From positions 41,706,456-41,770,455 of the forward strand of contig CM049318.1 in assembly GCA_026874595.1 (NCBI GenBank): a DNA stretch of 64,000 bases, written 5' to 3'. The number at the start of each line of letters is the position of its first letter. Position 1 is the first letter of the stretch. Shown piece by piece: positions 46,675 to 57,961 of this stretch. The translations under genes and the position numbers were made by a program. The notes beneath the pieces were generated by a model, which was not told the DNA's origin, did not search any database, and was given only the letters and a program-made list of their open reading frames with translations. The DNA comes from Sipunculus nudus. Lineage: Eukaryota; Annelida; Sipuncula; Golfingiida; Sipunculidae.

Positions 46675-48120
46675 CAGTTAGTCAGAGAAAGTAAAAGCGC
46701 AGGAAATACAATAATGTTAGCCCAAAAATAATGTATGTCACGGTACACGAACTCGGTATTAGCATCACTCGGTATTTTTGGCAACGTCTGCCAGAATTAA
46801 GGCAGTCCCTGAATACCAATAAATGATTCGAGCCCAAGGAAGGGACCGGATCCACAAGTTTCTAAAACGTGAAACGATGAAGAATCATTCGAACAAAAAC
46901 ATGATGGTGATCCAGATTACCTGATTACCTTCAAAATATAGATGGCACTTCCCATCCACAATGCTATAATTATAACAATACCTCTCGTTACTATGACGGA
47001 CCACATTGTAATTAATTGTTGTGAACTAGGCTAACCATGACTACACGAAAATGGTAACATCATTAAAGTTTAAAGCAGCGCGGGGTTGCTTGGGATCAGA
47101 ATATGGGTATAATTAAGTTGAGGTAAGGTCTCCTTTGAGCCCATTTTATGCATTCCTGTCGTATTTTAGTCCTTTAGTTTATACAAGAATAGCAGTAACA
47201 GGTTACTGACACCAGATGGAAGCATCAGTCTATATTTAGCGCAGATCTGGATATAATAGTAAGCCCCTCACTGGCCACTGCTCCTGCGTGGGTTGTCAGC
47301 ATGATAACACTGTCACGTGATCCATTTACTAGAAGGCGGGGGTGCCTTCTTTATAGTGTGTTCATGACCCCTCAGAGTATAGAGAATATTCATCATCGGA
47401 CCGTAAGCGTCTATCAGACAATATAAGTACGACAAGAAAATATATATACTTTTACGAAGTGATGGCACAATATTTTACTATTGGTGCCCGGATCAAGACT
47501 GGCCCTGTCGGTAAAGTTTCAGTGTGGATTTAAGGTTAAATCTAGACGGGTACTACCACCAGACGGCAAATTATATTACTACTTCTCGGACCATAATGCC
47601 TGTCCAGCCTAAAAAAAAGTCAGCACAGATGTTGTTACACTCCATAAGCAGCGGTTACGCTATGCTCAACTACGCTACACTAACCGCTGCAAAAAAAAGA
47701 TTGTTCGTTCTCTAGGATTAAAGAAACTAAATATTTGTCTGCAAGTAATAACGATGAATATAGAAAGTAAATATTTCATTGTATATACCTTATGTGCAAT
47801 TGTCATTTAAGATCTCCAAATTAACAGGTGTCACTACAGGAAAAAACGTCTTCAGTACTTATTGAATGGCTTTCGAAACAAAACTATGTTTATTCACGCG
47901 ATTTGAAATAGTTTAATTAAGTAAACTGTAATTATTTATATAAGATACAGTTACGGTGCTTGATTCATTCTGATATAACAGGTAAAAGTAGTCATATATA
48001 ACACTTTTTTTCTCAAAGTTTTGATTAGATAAAATGACGTAGACATGCTTTCGTCAATTCGTTTATGTATATCTTGCGGTTTATTGCAAATTATAAACGT
48101 ATATCTCCAGTACGGGCCGT
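46675..48120. other. No gene recognised
   Basis: The 63-codon frame at 47524-47715 is unsupported. Confidence 0.45.
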
Positions 48121-48360
48121 CTAAGCCCAAGTTTTTTTGGCCACCGCAGTATTTAGGACTTCCTTGGAATTGACCCCCATTGTTTTTTTAGTGGAATTTC
48201 CCTTTTTGTCCAAAGTCATCAATTTACCAAACACATTAGAGGCCATGTTAGGTAGCCATGATGCTGGTATAAGATTGACATTTCGTGTAGACAGCTGTGC
48301 CAAGGCAGTATGCATCGTCCATCAGCATGTAACCTCATCAACAATGGGAACACCATTGCT
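48121..48360 (-). pseudogene. Possible decayed coding fragment, family unknown
   Basis: On the minus strand one frame runs about 80 codons with a single in-frame TGA (about 48322), from MSNGVPIVDEV through PASWLPNMASNVFGKLMTLD to a lysine-rich end, then TAG. The plus strand is also open here (82 codons, 48137-48385). The minus product looks more protein-like, with balanced composition and a basic tail. No family was recognised. It could be a retropseudogene or transposase scrap. Confidence 0.2.
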
Positions 48361-49633
48361 CATTTTATTTCTCATGTTCAAGTAATGGGGCTCACTAGTT
48401 GTGTTTGATTTATTGAAAGGTTAAAAATTTAAATTTCACTTTAACGTTAATATTCCTTTCTGACTATTTATTCTATCAAATGTTGAAGATGGAAACAATG
48501 ATAAAATTCTACCAAAATTATTATTTTATTTAATTTATCATTTCTGTAGAAAGATGATCATGACCATATGTGCTTTAATTATCAATTATACTTGGTAGGT
48601 TTTACATTATGATAATAAAATCAACGGCTACCCAAACGAAACCCCAGTAAATTTCATATCGAATCTTCATACTTAAACAGAATGATCCACGATATTAAAA
48701 TATATAAATTTGATAATGTTGACATATGGAGGTATCTGTGACAGGAACCTTTTATCAAAACAACTCGTAATTCGCCTGGTAATTTTTCTATTATCAGCTT
48801 TCAGACAATGGCGGCCGTCGGAGTTGCAGTGTAACAGGTCTGAGTAAAAACAAATCAAATATGTCTCTCTGTCAGACCACCATCACATTCTGTACATGAT
48901 AACGATCATAATGAACTTTACGAAGATAAAATGTCGACTGGTGCAACACTTGGTGTGTCTCGTGAAAACGGTGACGGTGTCTTTAATTTTCCTCCGAAAG
49001 CCTAACATTTAACTAACAAATGGTGATGTCCAGATGATTTTGCTACATGTTTATCTTTTACGATCGTTAAATTTGCTATCCACAAGTGCTTATTAAACCT
49101 CATTTAATTTACATCAAATACTGACTGTCTTAGTTTCTATGAAGAGAAAATTCTACCTAGTAACACTGGCGGTGTGTCTTCTCTGAATTCAGTGTTTTTT
49201 ATCGTATTCATATTTTCACTGCCGCTAATGGTGATAAACATATGTATCTAGATAAGTATTCGATATAAAAAAATGTTAGTGTGTGTTAAATCCGTGCGAT
49301 TAGTTAACACACAAACTGTATTTATCTGAAAGGGTTTGTGAACTTTGTTCACACAGGCATTCCACATAAAAACGCAATGCGATTCGAATCTTTGCTTGCT
49401 TGCTGACAGCGATAAGACCATTAGACTAATAAATATGAATGTTCTTTGAATGCCATAACATAAACATTTGCACCGAGTCCCCGGATAACACACAAAATAA
49501 CACACGGTCCCTCATAAGTTCACTCTTAATGCAAGATGAAATATTGTTCTTATACATTTAAGTTCTTCACATTGATCCTGGTATTTGCACCCTTTTATCA
49601 GCACCTCCCTGTACCTAATTGGGTGCCTTTCTA
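48361..49633. other. No gene recognised
   Basis: AT-rich. The 85-codon minus frame at 49248-49505 has no motif. Confidence 0.45.
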
Positions 49634-51560
49634 ACTGTCACCTCCGGATGATGATCACCTCTCTAAAACAGACACCGCTGTATAACGTTCACCACCTCAT
49701 GGTGATCACCTTTTTATAACAAACACCGCTGTGTACCGGTCACCTCCATATGATGATCACGTCTGTATGGCAGTGTTACGGAACATAATATTAACAGATC
49801 ACGTAGTCGTGACAAGCATAAATTTTGTTATGGAGATTATGTAACAGATTATGTAACACTAGGCAGCGTGAAATGTCTAGAGGACTGATTACAGAAGTCA
49901 GTGGTTTTTTGTTAACAAATAATAATAATTAATTCTTAAAACAATCCTAACATTACAATACACTGATATAGTACAATACACAGTATAACAACAGAACAAC
50001 AGTCAATCAATACAAGCATATAAATAAAGTTTACAGTACCTGGATACCACCACTGTCACAGCGACAAAAAGTCCTTTAAAGCGTATAAACCAGATGAACA
50101 GTTCACATAAATATTCTCACAAAATAACAGTCCAGTTCAATCACAAAATCAATTTGTTGTAATCCAAAAGTGAAGTTCTGATAGCGATCCTAAAGGCAAG
50201 CTGAAGACTAAATAAATCCGTTACAAATTCGAAGAAGATCTATAACTGCTGCAGTCATCGGAAAAGGTCTAAAAGCTGACTTACACTCTTCTGTTTCCGC
50301 TGGAATATATCTCTCCTCTCCCCTGCTCTAAAACACAGCCCTAATATATAGGCTTATTTACAACTTTTCACCTCAAGCCGAGAACTTTCCATTTCCCGAA
50401 CAATCCAAAGAACCCAACAGTACACACGTAACAGGAAATATCTCGAACAAAGAACGCTGTGTTTCTACATATCAGGGTTCACACGTGGGCCGGCCCGGCT
50501 CGGCCAGGCGAGAAAGCCCCAGACTAGCATGACTGCTGTGTTTACACGTCGGACCCTACGCGTGGGCCGGGCTATGCCGCAATGGCAACGAACAATGCTA
50601 GCGCCGCACATACACATGTAAGACTGCTGCATACACTATAAGAGACGTCTGTTACAACAGACACCGCTGTATGACGGTAACCACCGTGTGGTGATCATCT
50701 CTCTTTAACAGAACCCGCCGTTTAACGGTCACCACCGTATGATGACCACATCTCTATAAAAGACAACCCTGTTTAACGGTCCCCACCGTGTGACGACCAC
50801 TTCTCTATAAAAGACACCCCTGTATTACGGTCATCACCGTGTGATGATCACTTCTCTATTACAGACACCCCTGTATAACGGTCACCACCGTGTGATGATC
50901 ACTTCCTGATAAAAGATACCCCTGTATAACGGTCACCACCGTGTGATGATCACTTCCTGATAAAAGATACCCCTGTATAACGGTCACCACCGTGTGATGA
51001 TCACTTCCTGATAAAAGATACCCCTGTATAACGGTCACCACCGTGTGATGATCACTTCCTGATAAAAGATACCCCTGTATAACGGTCACCACCGTGTGAT
51101 GATCACTTCCTGATAAAAGACACCCCTGTATAACGGTCACCACCGTGTGATGATCACTTCCTGATAAAAGATACCCCTGTATTACGGTCATCACCGTGTG
51201 ATGATCACTTCCTGATAAAAGACACCCCTGTATAACGGTCACCACCGTGTGATGATCACTTCCTGATAAAAGATACCCCTGTATAACGGTCACCACCGTG
51301 TGATGATCACTTCCTGATAAAAGACACCCCTGTATAACGGTCACCACCGTGTGATGATCACTTCCTGATAAAAGATACCCCTGTATAACGGTCACCACCG
51401 TGTGATGACTACTTCTCTATAAAAGACACCCCTGTACAATGGTCACCACCGTATGATGACCACTGCTCTATAAAATACACCCCTGTATTACGGTCACCAC
51501 CGTGGGATGACCACTTCTCTATAACAGAAACCGCTGTGTAACGGTCACCCCCGTACGATG
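49634..51560. repeat. 51-bp minisatellite, split by an LTR
   Basis: Diverged 45-51 bp units lie at 49634-49773 and resume at 50657. They become a near-homogeneous 51-bp array at about 50880-51410 and decay again to 51560, with about 20 copies in all. Each unit holds two short inverted repeats, ACGGTCACCACCGT and GTGATGATCAC. Because 51 is 17 codons, a 179-residue minus-strand frame (HTVVTVIQGYLLSGSDH repeated) is a by-product. Confidence 0.9.
49774..50656 (-). mobile_element. 883-bp solo LTR inserted in the minisatellite
   Basis: On the plus strand it runs from TGTTACGGAACATAATATT to ACGTCTGTTACA, the inverse of the 22986-23876 LTR along its whole length. Flanks GCAG and ACAG fit a 4-bp ACAG duplication with one later change. 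Removing the LTR and one ACAG restores a minisatellite unit, so the array is older than the insertion. Confidence 0.85.
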
Positions 51561-52640
51561 AATCCGAGGTCGGTGGTTTTCTCAGTGTTCTCTGGTTTCT
51601 TCTCCCTTTACCTTCTACAGAGCGCCAACATCTGAGTCACTGAGAGTGCCTGATAATAGTAAAAGGCAAATGATAAGACCAACCAGTTTACGTAGCTGAA
51701 TAGCTCCTTCCTTTTCAGTTCTTTGATGTGCCAGTTTTACTACTATCAAAGTTAATTTTTGACATGTCAACACATACAATATTCATTCGTTTCAGAAACA
51801 ATATGAGCTAGCACTGATGAAACCGCAAAAACAACTCAGACAACTTATCGAGCAAACACCGACTTGAAATTAACAGAGCCATGGCTGAGGTTTAAGTTTT
51901 CCGGTTGGTAGCAACAAAACCTGAGTCCTGAATCAACCATTCATCAAAACGTCAGTTTCAATCAACGTGTCTGCTGTGTAGTTTTGTATTGTTTACTATT
52001 AGCTTATATTCAGATCCATCACACAGACATGTCCGATCTTGTTTTAGGAACAGAATTCAATTTGTCATTTCAGGGTTAGGAAGTAATGGAATTTTATAAG
52101 TAATGGAGTTCGGAGCTCAAGATACAAGATACATATACTTGATATAATCTTAGAAAAGGAATTCTTATCAAAATATCGGATATTGAAATGTCTTATTTAT
52201 AAGATACGACTTTGGAAAACTCAAGGTCCAGTAAGACCTAGAAACCTTGAAGGCTTCATTTAAATACATCATCCTTATCATATTTATTTTTTCATTTTCA
52301 TCCAATATACCATCTATAATGCATGATATGACCTCAAGTTTATCATCAACAAACATAAAAAACCATCACGAATGAGTCATCCATTACATTGTGATAACCT
52401 ACCCTTATAAAAATATGTGCCAAAATGGATAAATGGTTCATACCACTTCCGCTGCAGTTCATTAAAAAAATTGTGTTTAATTTGATTCTTGTGGCCGCAA
52501 AAATATTTAAACGTATATAACGAAAATTAATATGATGTTAACACGTTCCCTGCTGACATAAGAATGTGACGAATAGCGGAGCCATCTGGAAATGATAAAA
52601 CTGCTACAAAATTGATAAAGTACCTTTTTTCTGTTTCAGG
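51561..52640. other. No gene recognised
   Basis: The 62-codon minus frame at 52168-52356 is unsupported. Confidence 0.45.
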
Positions 52641-52688
52641 TGGCGGATAAGCGTCGCCGGCAGAGAGTGGATTTGTCTATTGTGTAGC
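52641..52688 (+). CDS. Weak candidate terminal exon
   Basis: The acceptor-like CTTTTTTCTGTTTCAG ends at 52640. It is followed by an open frame VADKRRRQRVDLSIV and TAG. The stretch is GC- and CpG-richer than its AT-rich flanks and encodes a basic cluster. It is too short for homology, and no upstream exon was identified. It may be a chance match of splice signal and frame. Confidence 0.15.
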
Positions 52689-53771
52689 TTTTCCGTTCAG
52701 GATACGCCTCCCGCTTACTGTTTCCCGGACGGTCATTATCAGGTTGCGTGACAGAACCCGCGGTAACTAAGTTCCACAACTACATCAATGTAATTTAACG
52801 TTTGCCTTTTGTATCTGTAGCTGGGGTTTTCTTGTTGCATTTGCTTCTCGTGACAGGATGTTTGGTACAAAATACCCTCTGCCTTCCATTATTCCATCCA
52901 ATTACCCGGCAGCCCAGTCTTGCTGTCCTCTTGTTTTCCTTGACATTTAGAAATTAGAAAACGTTCTCGAAGCCGTTGGTGGCATCTGTGGATTTATATT
53001 CTTAAGTCTAAGTAACAATACTTTAATAAATAAAAATTACAGTCTAAGCAACTTCAGCTTTGTCTTCTAAATAAAGACGCGAAATAAGGATTATCCAAAA
53101 TGATAAATGTTATTATAGTATCGTGGCCCATGGACTGGCTGTTCACTTTTATAAAAAAATGAATTATTTTAACATTTCAATATAAACAAACATATGAGAG
53201 TCATCATGTCTTCAAGTAAACAATGACTTCTCTTTAGGATTACAAATTAGTATGATAACTTATGTAGCGGGCATTCAAGGTTTTTACAATTATTGTATTT
53301 GATCATACCTTTCTAATTAAGAAAAACTAGCTATTTGATTATCGTTAATAATTTGTGATTCATGTTCCTGTGTGTTTCACATAATTAGCGTGAATGATGA
53401 CTTCCATTTATACACGTTTTATTTGTACTCTAGCAAGGTACGTCGTTTTATTAAAAGACATAGCTCACATACACCAACCATACATGTAATGAACGTCCTG
53501 GACTGCAGGCCATTGTTTGTTTCATGTTTTATTTCTTCAGGGTCGCTTCCTAATGAACAATAACGGAGTTCTTAAACATACCTGAATGAGACGGATCCAT
53601 AAAGTATAGCGTGATGTCCTAGAGATTAATATTAATCCATAAATAACCGATATTACTTCTGGGAAATACCAAGTACCATTAATAGATAATCTGAAATTCC
53701 AAAGACTTAAAACCATTTTCGTCATAAATGAATAATCCTTCATCGCATGGCCTATTTCTTTCTTAATGGGT
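52689..53771. other. No gene recognised
   Basis: A donor-like AGCAAGGTACGT at about 53433 follows a 22-codon open stretch, but no matching acceptor with coding DNA was found. Confidence 0.4.
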
Positions 53772-53998
53772 TTGTGTGCTGTTGTTGTACTGTGTAATTG
53801 TATTGATTTAGTGTATTGTAATGTTAGGGTTGTTTTAAATATAAATTATAGTTATTTGTTAACAAAAAACCACTGACTTCTGAATTCATTCCCCTAGACA
53901 ATTCACGCTGCCTAGTGGTACAGGATCTGATTTTTTTTATATCCATTACAAAATTTATGTTCATCACACATACGTGATCTGTTGATATTAGGTTCCGT
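53772..53998 (+). mobile_element. 3' fragment of the 891-bp LTR family
   Basis: Matches the solo LTR from TGTTGTTGTACTGTGTAATTG to GGTTCCGT, lacking the last AACA and everything upstream. It ends about 32 bp before the 29-bp minisatellite. Confidence 0.8.
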
Positions 53999-54030
53999 GT
54001 TAAGTGCTTGTAAAGCCGTTAACGAGGTTT

Positions 54031-55345
54031 CTACCTACTTCAGTATCACAGCCTACTTTAGTTCTCCTGCAGTATGAAATCCTACTTCAGTTTTCCTTCA
54101 GTATCAGAGCTTACTTCAGTTCTCCTGCAGTATCAGAGCCTACTTCAGTTCTCTTGCAGTAGCAGACCCTACTTCAGTTCACCTGCAGCCTCAGAGCCTA
54201 CTTCAGTTCACCTGCAGTACCAAAGCCTACTTCAGTTCACCTGCAGTACCATAGCCTACTTAAGTTCTCTTGCAGTAGCAGAGCCTACTTCAGTTCACCT
54301 GCAGCCTCAGAGCCTACTTCAGTTCACCTGCAGTATCAGAGCCTACTTCAGTTCACCTGCAGTATCAGAGCCTACTTCAGTTCACCTGCAGCCTCAAAGC
54401 CTACTTCAGTTCACCTGCAGTACCAGAGCCTACTTCAGTTCACCTGCAATACCAGAGCCTACTTCAGTTCTCTTGCAGTAGCAGAGCCTACTTCAGTTCA
54501 CCTGCAGCCTCAGAGCCTACTTCAGTTCACCTGCAGTATCAGAGCCTACTTCAGTTCCCCTGCTGTATCAGAGCCTACTTCAGTTCACCTGCAGCCTCAA
54601 CGCCTACTTCAATTTTACCTGCAGTACCAGAACCTACTTCAGTTGCCCTTCAGTACCAGAGCCTACTTCAGTTCTCCTGCAGTACCAGAGCCTACTTCAG
54701 TTCTCTTGCAGTAGCAGAGCCTACTTCAGTTCACCTGCAGTACCAGAGCCTACTTCAGTTCTCTTGCAGTAGCAGAGCCTACTTCAGTTCTCCTGCAGTA
54801 TCAGAGCCTACTTCAGTTCTCTTGCAGCCTCAGAGCCTACTTCAGTTCACCTGCAGTACCATAGCCTTCTTCAGTTCTCTTGCAGTAGCAGAGCCTACTT
54901 CAGTTCTCCTGCAGTATCAGAGCCTATTTCCGTTCTCTTGCAGTAGCAGAGCCTATTTCCGTTCTCTTGCAGTAGCAGAGCCTACTTCAGTTCACCTGCA
55001 GTACCAGAGCCTACTTCAGTTCTCTTGCAGTAGCAGAGCCTACTTCAAATCTCCTGCAGTATCAGAGCCTACTTCAGTTCTCTTGCAGTAGCAGAGCCTA
55101 CTTCAGTTCTCCTGCAGTATCAGAGCCTACTTCAGTTCTCTTGCAGTAGCAGAGCCTACTTCAGTTCTCCTGCAGTATCAGAGCCTGCTTCAGTTCTCCT
55201 GCAGTAATAGAGCCTACTTCAGTTCTCCTGCAGTATCAGAGCCCACTTCAGTTCTCCTGCAGTATCAGAGCCTACTTCAGTTCTCTTGCAGTAGCAGAGC
55301 CTACTTCAGTTCTCCTGCAGTATCAGAGCCTACTTCAGTTCTACA
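54031..55345. repeat. 29-bp minisatellite, about 45 copies
   Basis: The unit is CAGAGCCTACTTCAGTT, then CTCCTGCAGTAT, CTCTTGCAGTAG, CACCTGCAGCCT or CACCTGCAGTAC. Most units keep a PstI-type CTGCAG. The variants alternate in patterns, for example CTCTTGCAGTAG with CTCCTGCAGTAT in the 3' half and CACCTGCAG types in the 5' half. Since 29 is not a multiple of three and the unit has no forward stop in any phase, each forward frame reads the same 29-residue period. Confidence 0.9.
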
Positions 55346-57887
55346 TTATTAGACCCTACGACAGATCTCCTGATTATCAGTGATAAACCGAGAACGCACT
55401 TAATGGTACACTTAGAAGTAAGAATCGCTGATACAGCTTTGATAAAATTGGTCGCCGGAAATGTTTATTACATGCGGAGGAGAATTATGTTTACCAACAA
55501 AACAAATAGACGCGCGCACAAGATACAAATAAAAAGGAATCTCTGAACGTTCGAATCGAGTCTCCGTACATAAATCAGTTACTGAAGATCTCTCTGAGTT
55601 AATTTCGTGTGGGTATTATTTGAATGTGCCATTTTTCCCTGGCAATGATAAATGGTACACGAGTTACAAATGCGGTCACCTGGACTAGAGCGGCAGACAG
55701 CCAGGGTGAAACCGTCAGCCAACCAACCACCATGCAGGCGAGGCTGGCTGATATATATTAAACATGGTCCCCTGGTTCTCACGGCAGCTGTATAAGTCAC
55801 AGTCTAGTCTCGTCATTGATGAATTGTCAGGCCCGGCTACTGATTAAGTCCACTTTGATTTTTGAGTTCGAACCTTGCAACTGAGAATCGACCAAGATTA
55901 AATTAAAGGCAATTCCGGAGAGAGAATAATTAAAGGATCACGGTATGGCCATAACCGGTGATGTAATGGTGTAAATATTTTATTACTATTTTTTAAAATT
56001 TAAGTTAATAAGGAAATAAGTTAGTCGCCTTAGCAATAAAAGAAAGAGATAAAGGGTAACACTATTGAAAGTATAAATTTAGTTCAGATGAAATTAAAAA
56101 AGAGACATAAATTACATTTGGATACATAGACAAGTAACGTATATATGCATATGTGGAAACAAACCGAACAGACATGATATTGTTTGTTGAGACTTCATGT
56201 AACATTGACGTGAAGATGAATTCATGTTTATCCGTGCCTACCTTAACATTATTTTCTAGAGTGGGGGGATATTATCACCCTGGAATAACTCCAGTAACCA
56301 GCAAGGAGTTCCCACTAAGTAAGGGATTATCATGGCGTGGTATGTACGTGCACCGCACTTCCTTGATCAGACGCTTTCTAATGGACAACTGGGAGATATT
56401 CTGTTTTCGTCATGGAAATATAGGCGTGATTCGTGAGATATAAAGAGGATTTATATAGGAAATAAACATTTTATTAAAAACAAATTCGCAGAATTATTAC
56501 GGGTCATTTTGACCCGTAAGTGCACACATTATCGTGACGGGAAAAAGACACCTAGCGGAAAACATGGAAATTATTCTGGTACCTGGCTTCTAAACAAGAC
56601 TGGTGCCAATTTAAGGCCAGAGTTTATTTTTCTTAGACATTGTTTTGCCCTGGCTACTAAATAAGAAAGATGACTATTAAAGCCCCGGCGTCTGTTCCAA
56701 GAAATTAGGTATGTACGTAAACACATTATAGATGAGCTTGCAGTAACGAATGAATATATGAATGCTTCTTATGGCGGTATGGAAGAAAACACAAAGGTCT
56801 CCCCCGTTGGGCTGATTCGATAAGAATTGATAAGTTATGAGGTTTGCGATGTCTTATTTTTTTAATTGTCCAATCATAGATACACAATTACCGCTCACAC
56901 AAGTTACACTTTTTCATATTTTCCTTGTCATCAAGAAAATGGCTAACATATTGCTTGACGAGAATATTAGCAGGGAAAAAAATATATCAAATTATTTCTG
57001 CCGCTTTATTATTATTTTAAAATATGTCTATGATAGCATTAAATTATATGAAATATTGAAATAATTATTCACATTATGTACTGGTCTTATTTATATTAAG
57101 TAAACAAGAATAACTGATGATTAAAAAGAATGAAAATTTCTTAAACACAATGCCGCACCGGGAAGCATGGGGCATTATCGTTGATAACGGTTGACACGTA
57201 AAGAGTATCGTTTTGCGTAAATTATATTACAGTGCGTGTGATAACTGAAAAGGCCCGGTAAAATCCACTTATTTTTGTATATAATGCAGGTTTTTTGGTG
57301 ACCAATATGAAAGAAATGGGCCAATGCTCACAATGATGAATCAAATATTGCATTTGTTATGTTATATTATGAGAGCATAATCTGAACGACAGCGTTTGTA
57401 CCAATGTCCATTAACACATGTTCATGGTCACTGGCCAATACGTGAAGCTATGACTGACCACAAGGAACTAACGATTCTCCAAATTAAACCCTGCATACGG
57501 AACCGGCAAAACGTTCGTAATAGAGCAAAGTTGTATTAAGTAAAATGTGCTGATGACGCTGATTGTATTTTAATCTGTGTGCACAAGTAATAAAATATTG
57601 CCAATTGTATCAAGTAGCACCACGTAACATATTTAAAAGCCATAATTATCACAAAATGTTTAAAGGACAAAAAAGGATGGGTTCTCAAGCACTTTATTTT
57701 TTTAAATCAGTGTGCGAGGGTGATTTTGTTTACCTTTTTTGTATGTTTCGACAAAAATGTCATATAATTAGGGGAAAGCATGATAAAAACAGAATTGTTT
57801 TGCTAAACAGGTGAAAGCACTATATAACAAAGAAAATTAATATAAAAATGTTTTTATTTATCTATTTATCTTATTTTTCCTAAAGAA
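55346..57887. other. No gene recognised
   Basis: GAGTTCGAACCTTGCAAC near 55865 is weakly box B-like. A minus-strand frame at 55579-55800 has a cysteine cluster (CRSSPGDRICNSC) but no family match or splice support. The 96-codon frame at 56153-56443 is unassigned. Confidence 0.4.
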
Positions 57888-57961
57888 ATGTCCGAGTGGC
57901 TAGAGCTTAAAATTGGTCAGTTTCAATTAAATATCAAAATAAATTTTCGAGGGGGGGGGGG
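57885..57961 (+). other. tRNA-like scrap followed by a G-run
   Basis: TGTCCGAGTGGCTAGAGC resembles the D-arm/box A start of a Ser- or Leu-type tRNA. No box B follows in range, and a G11 run ends the stretch. A pseudogene or SINE scrap at best. Confidence 0.25.

Noticed and set aside
50859-51398. 179-residue repetitive protein
   Set aside because: Product of the 51-bp minisatellite (17 codons per unit). No start context or flanking coding DNA.
54074-55091. Repetitive 135- and 89-codon frames
   Set aside because: Explained by the 29-bp repeat, which is open in every forward phase.
57885-57961. Functional Ser/Leu tRNA gene
   Set aside because: Only a D-arm-like start is present. No T-arm or box B lies in range.
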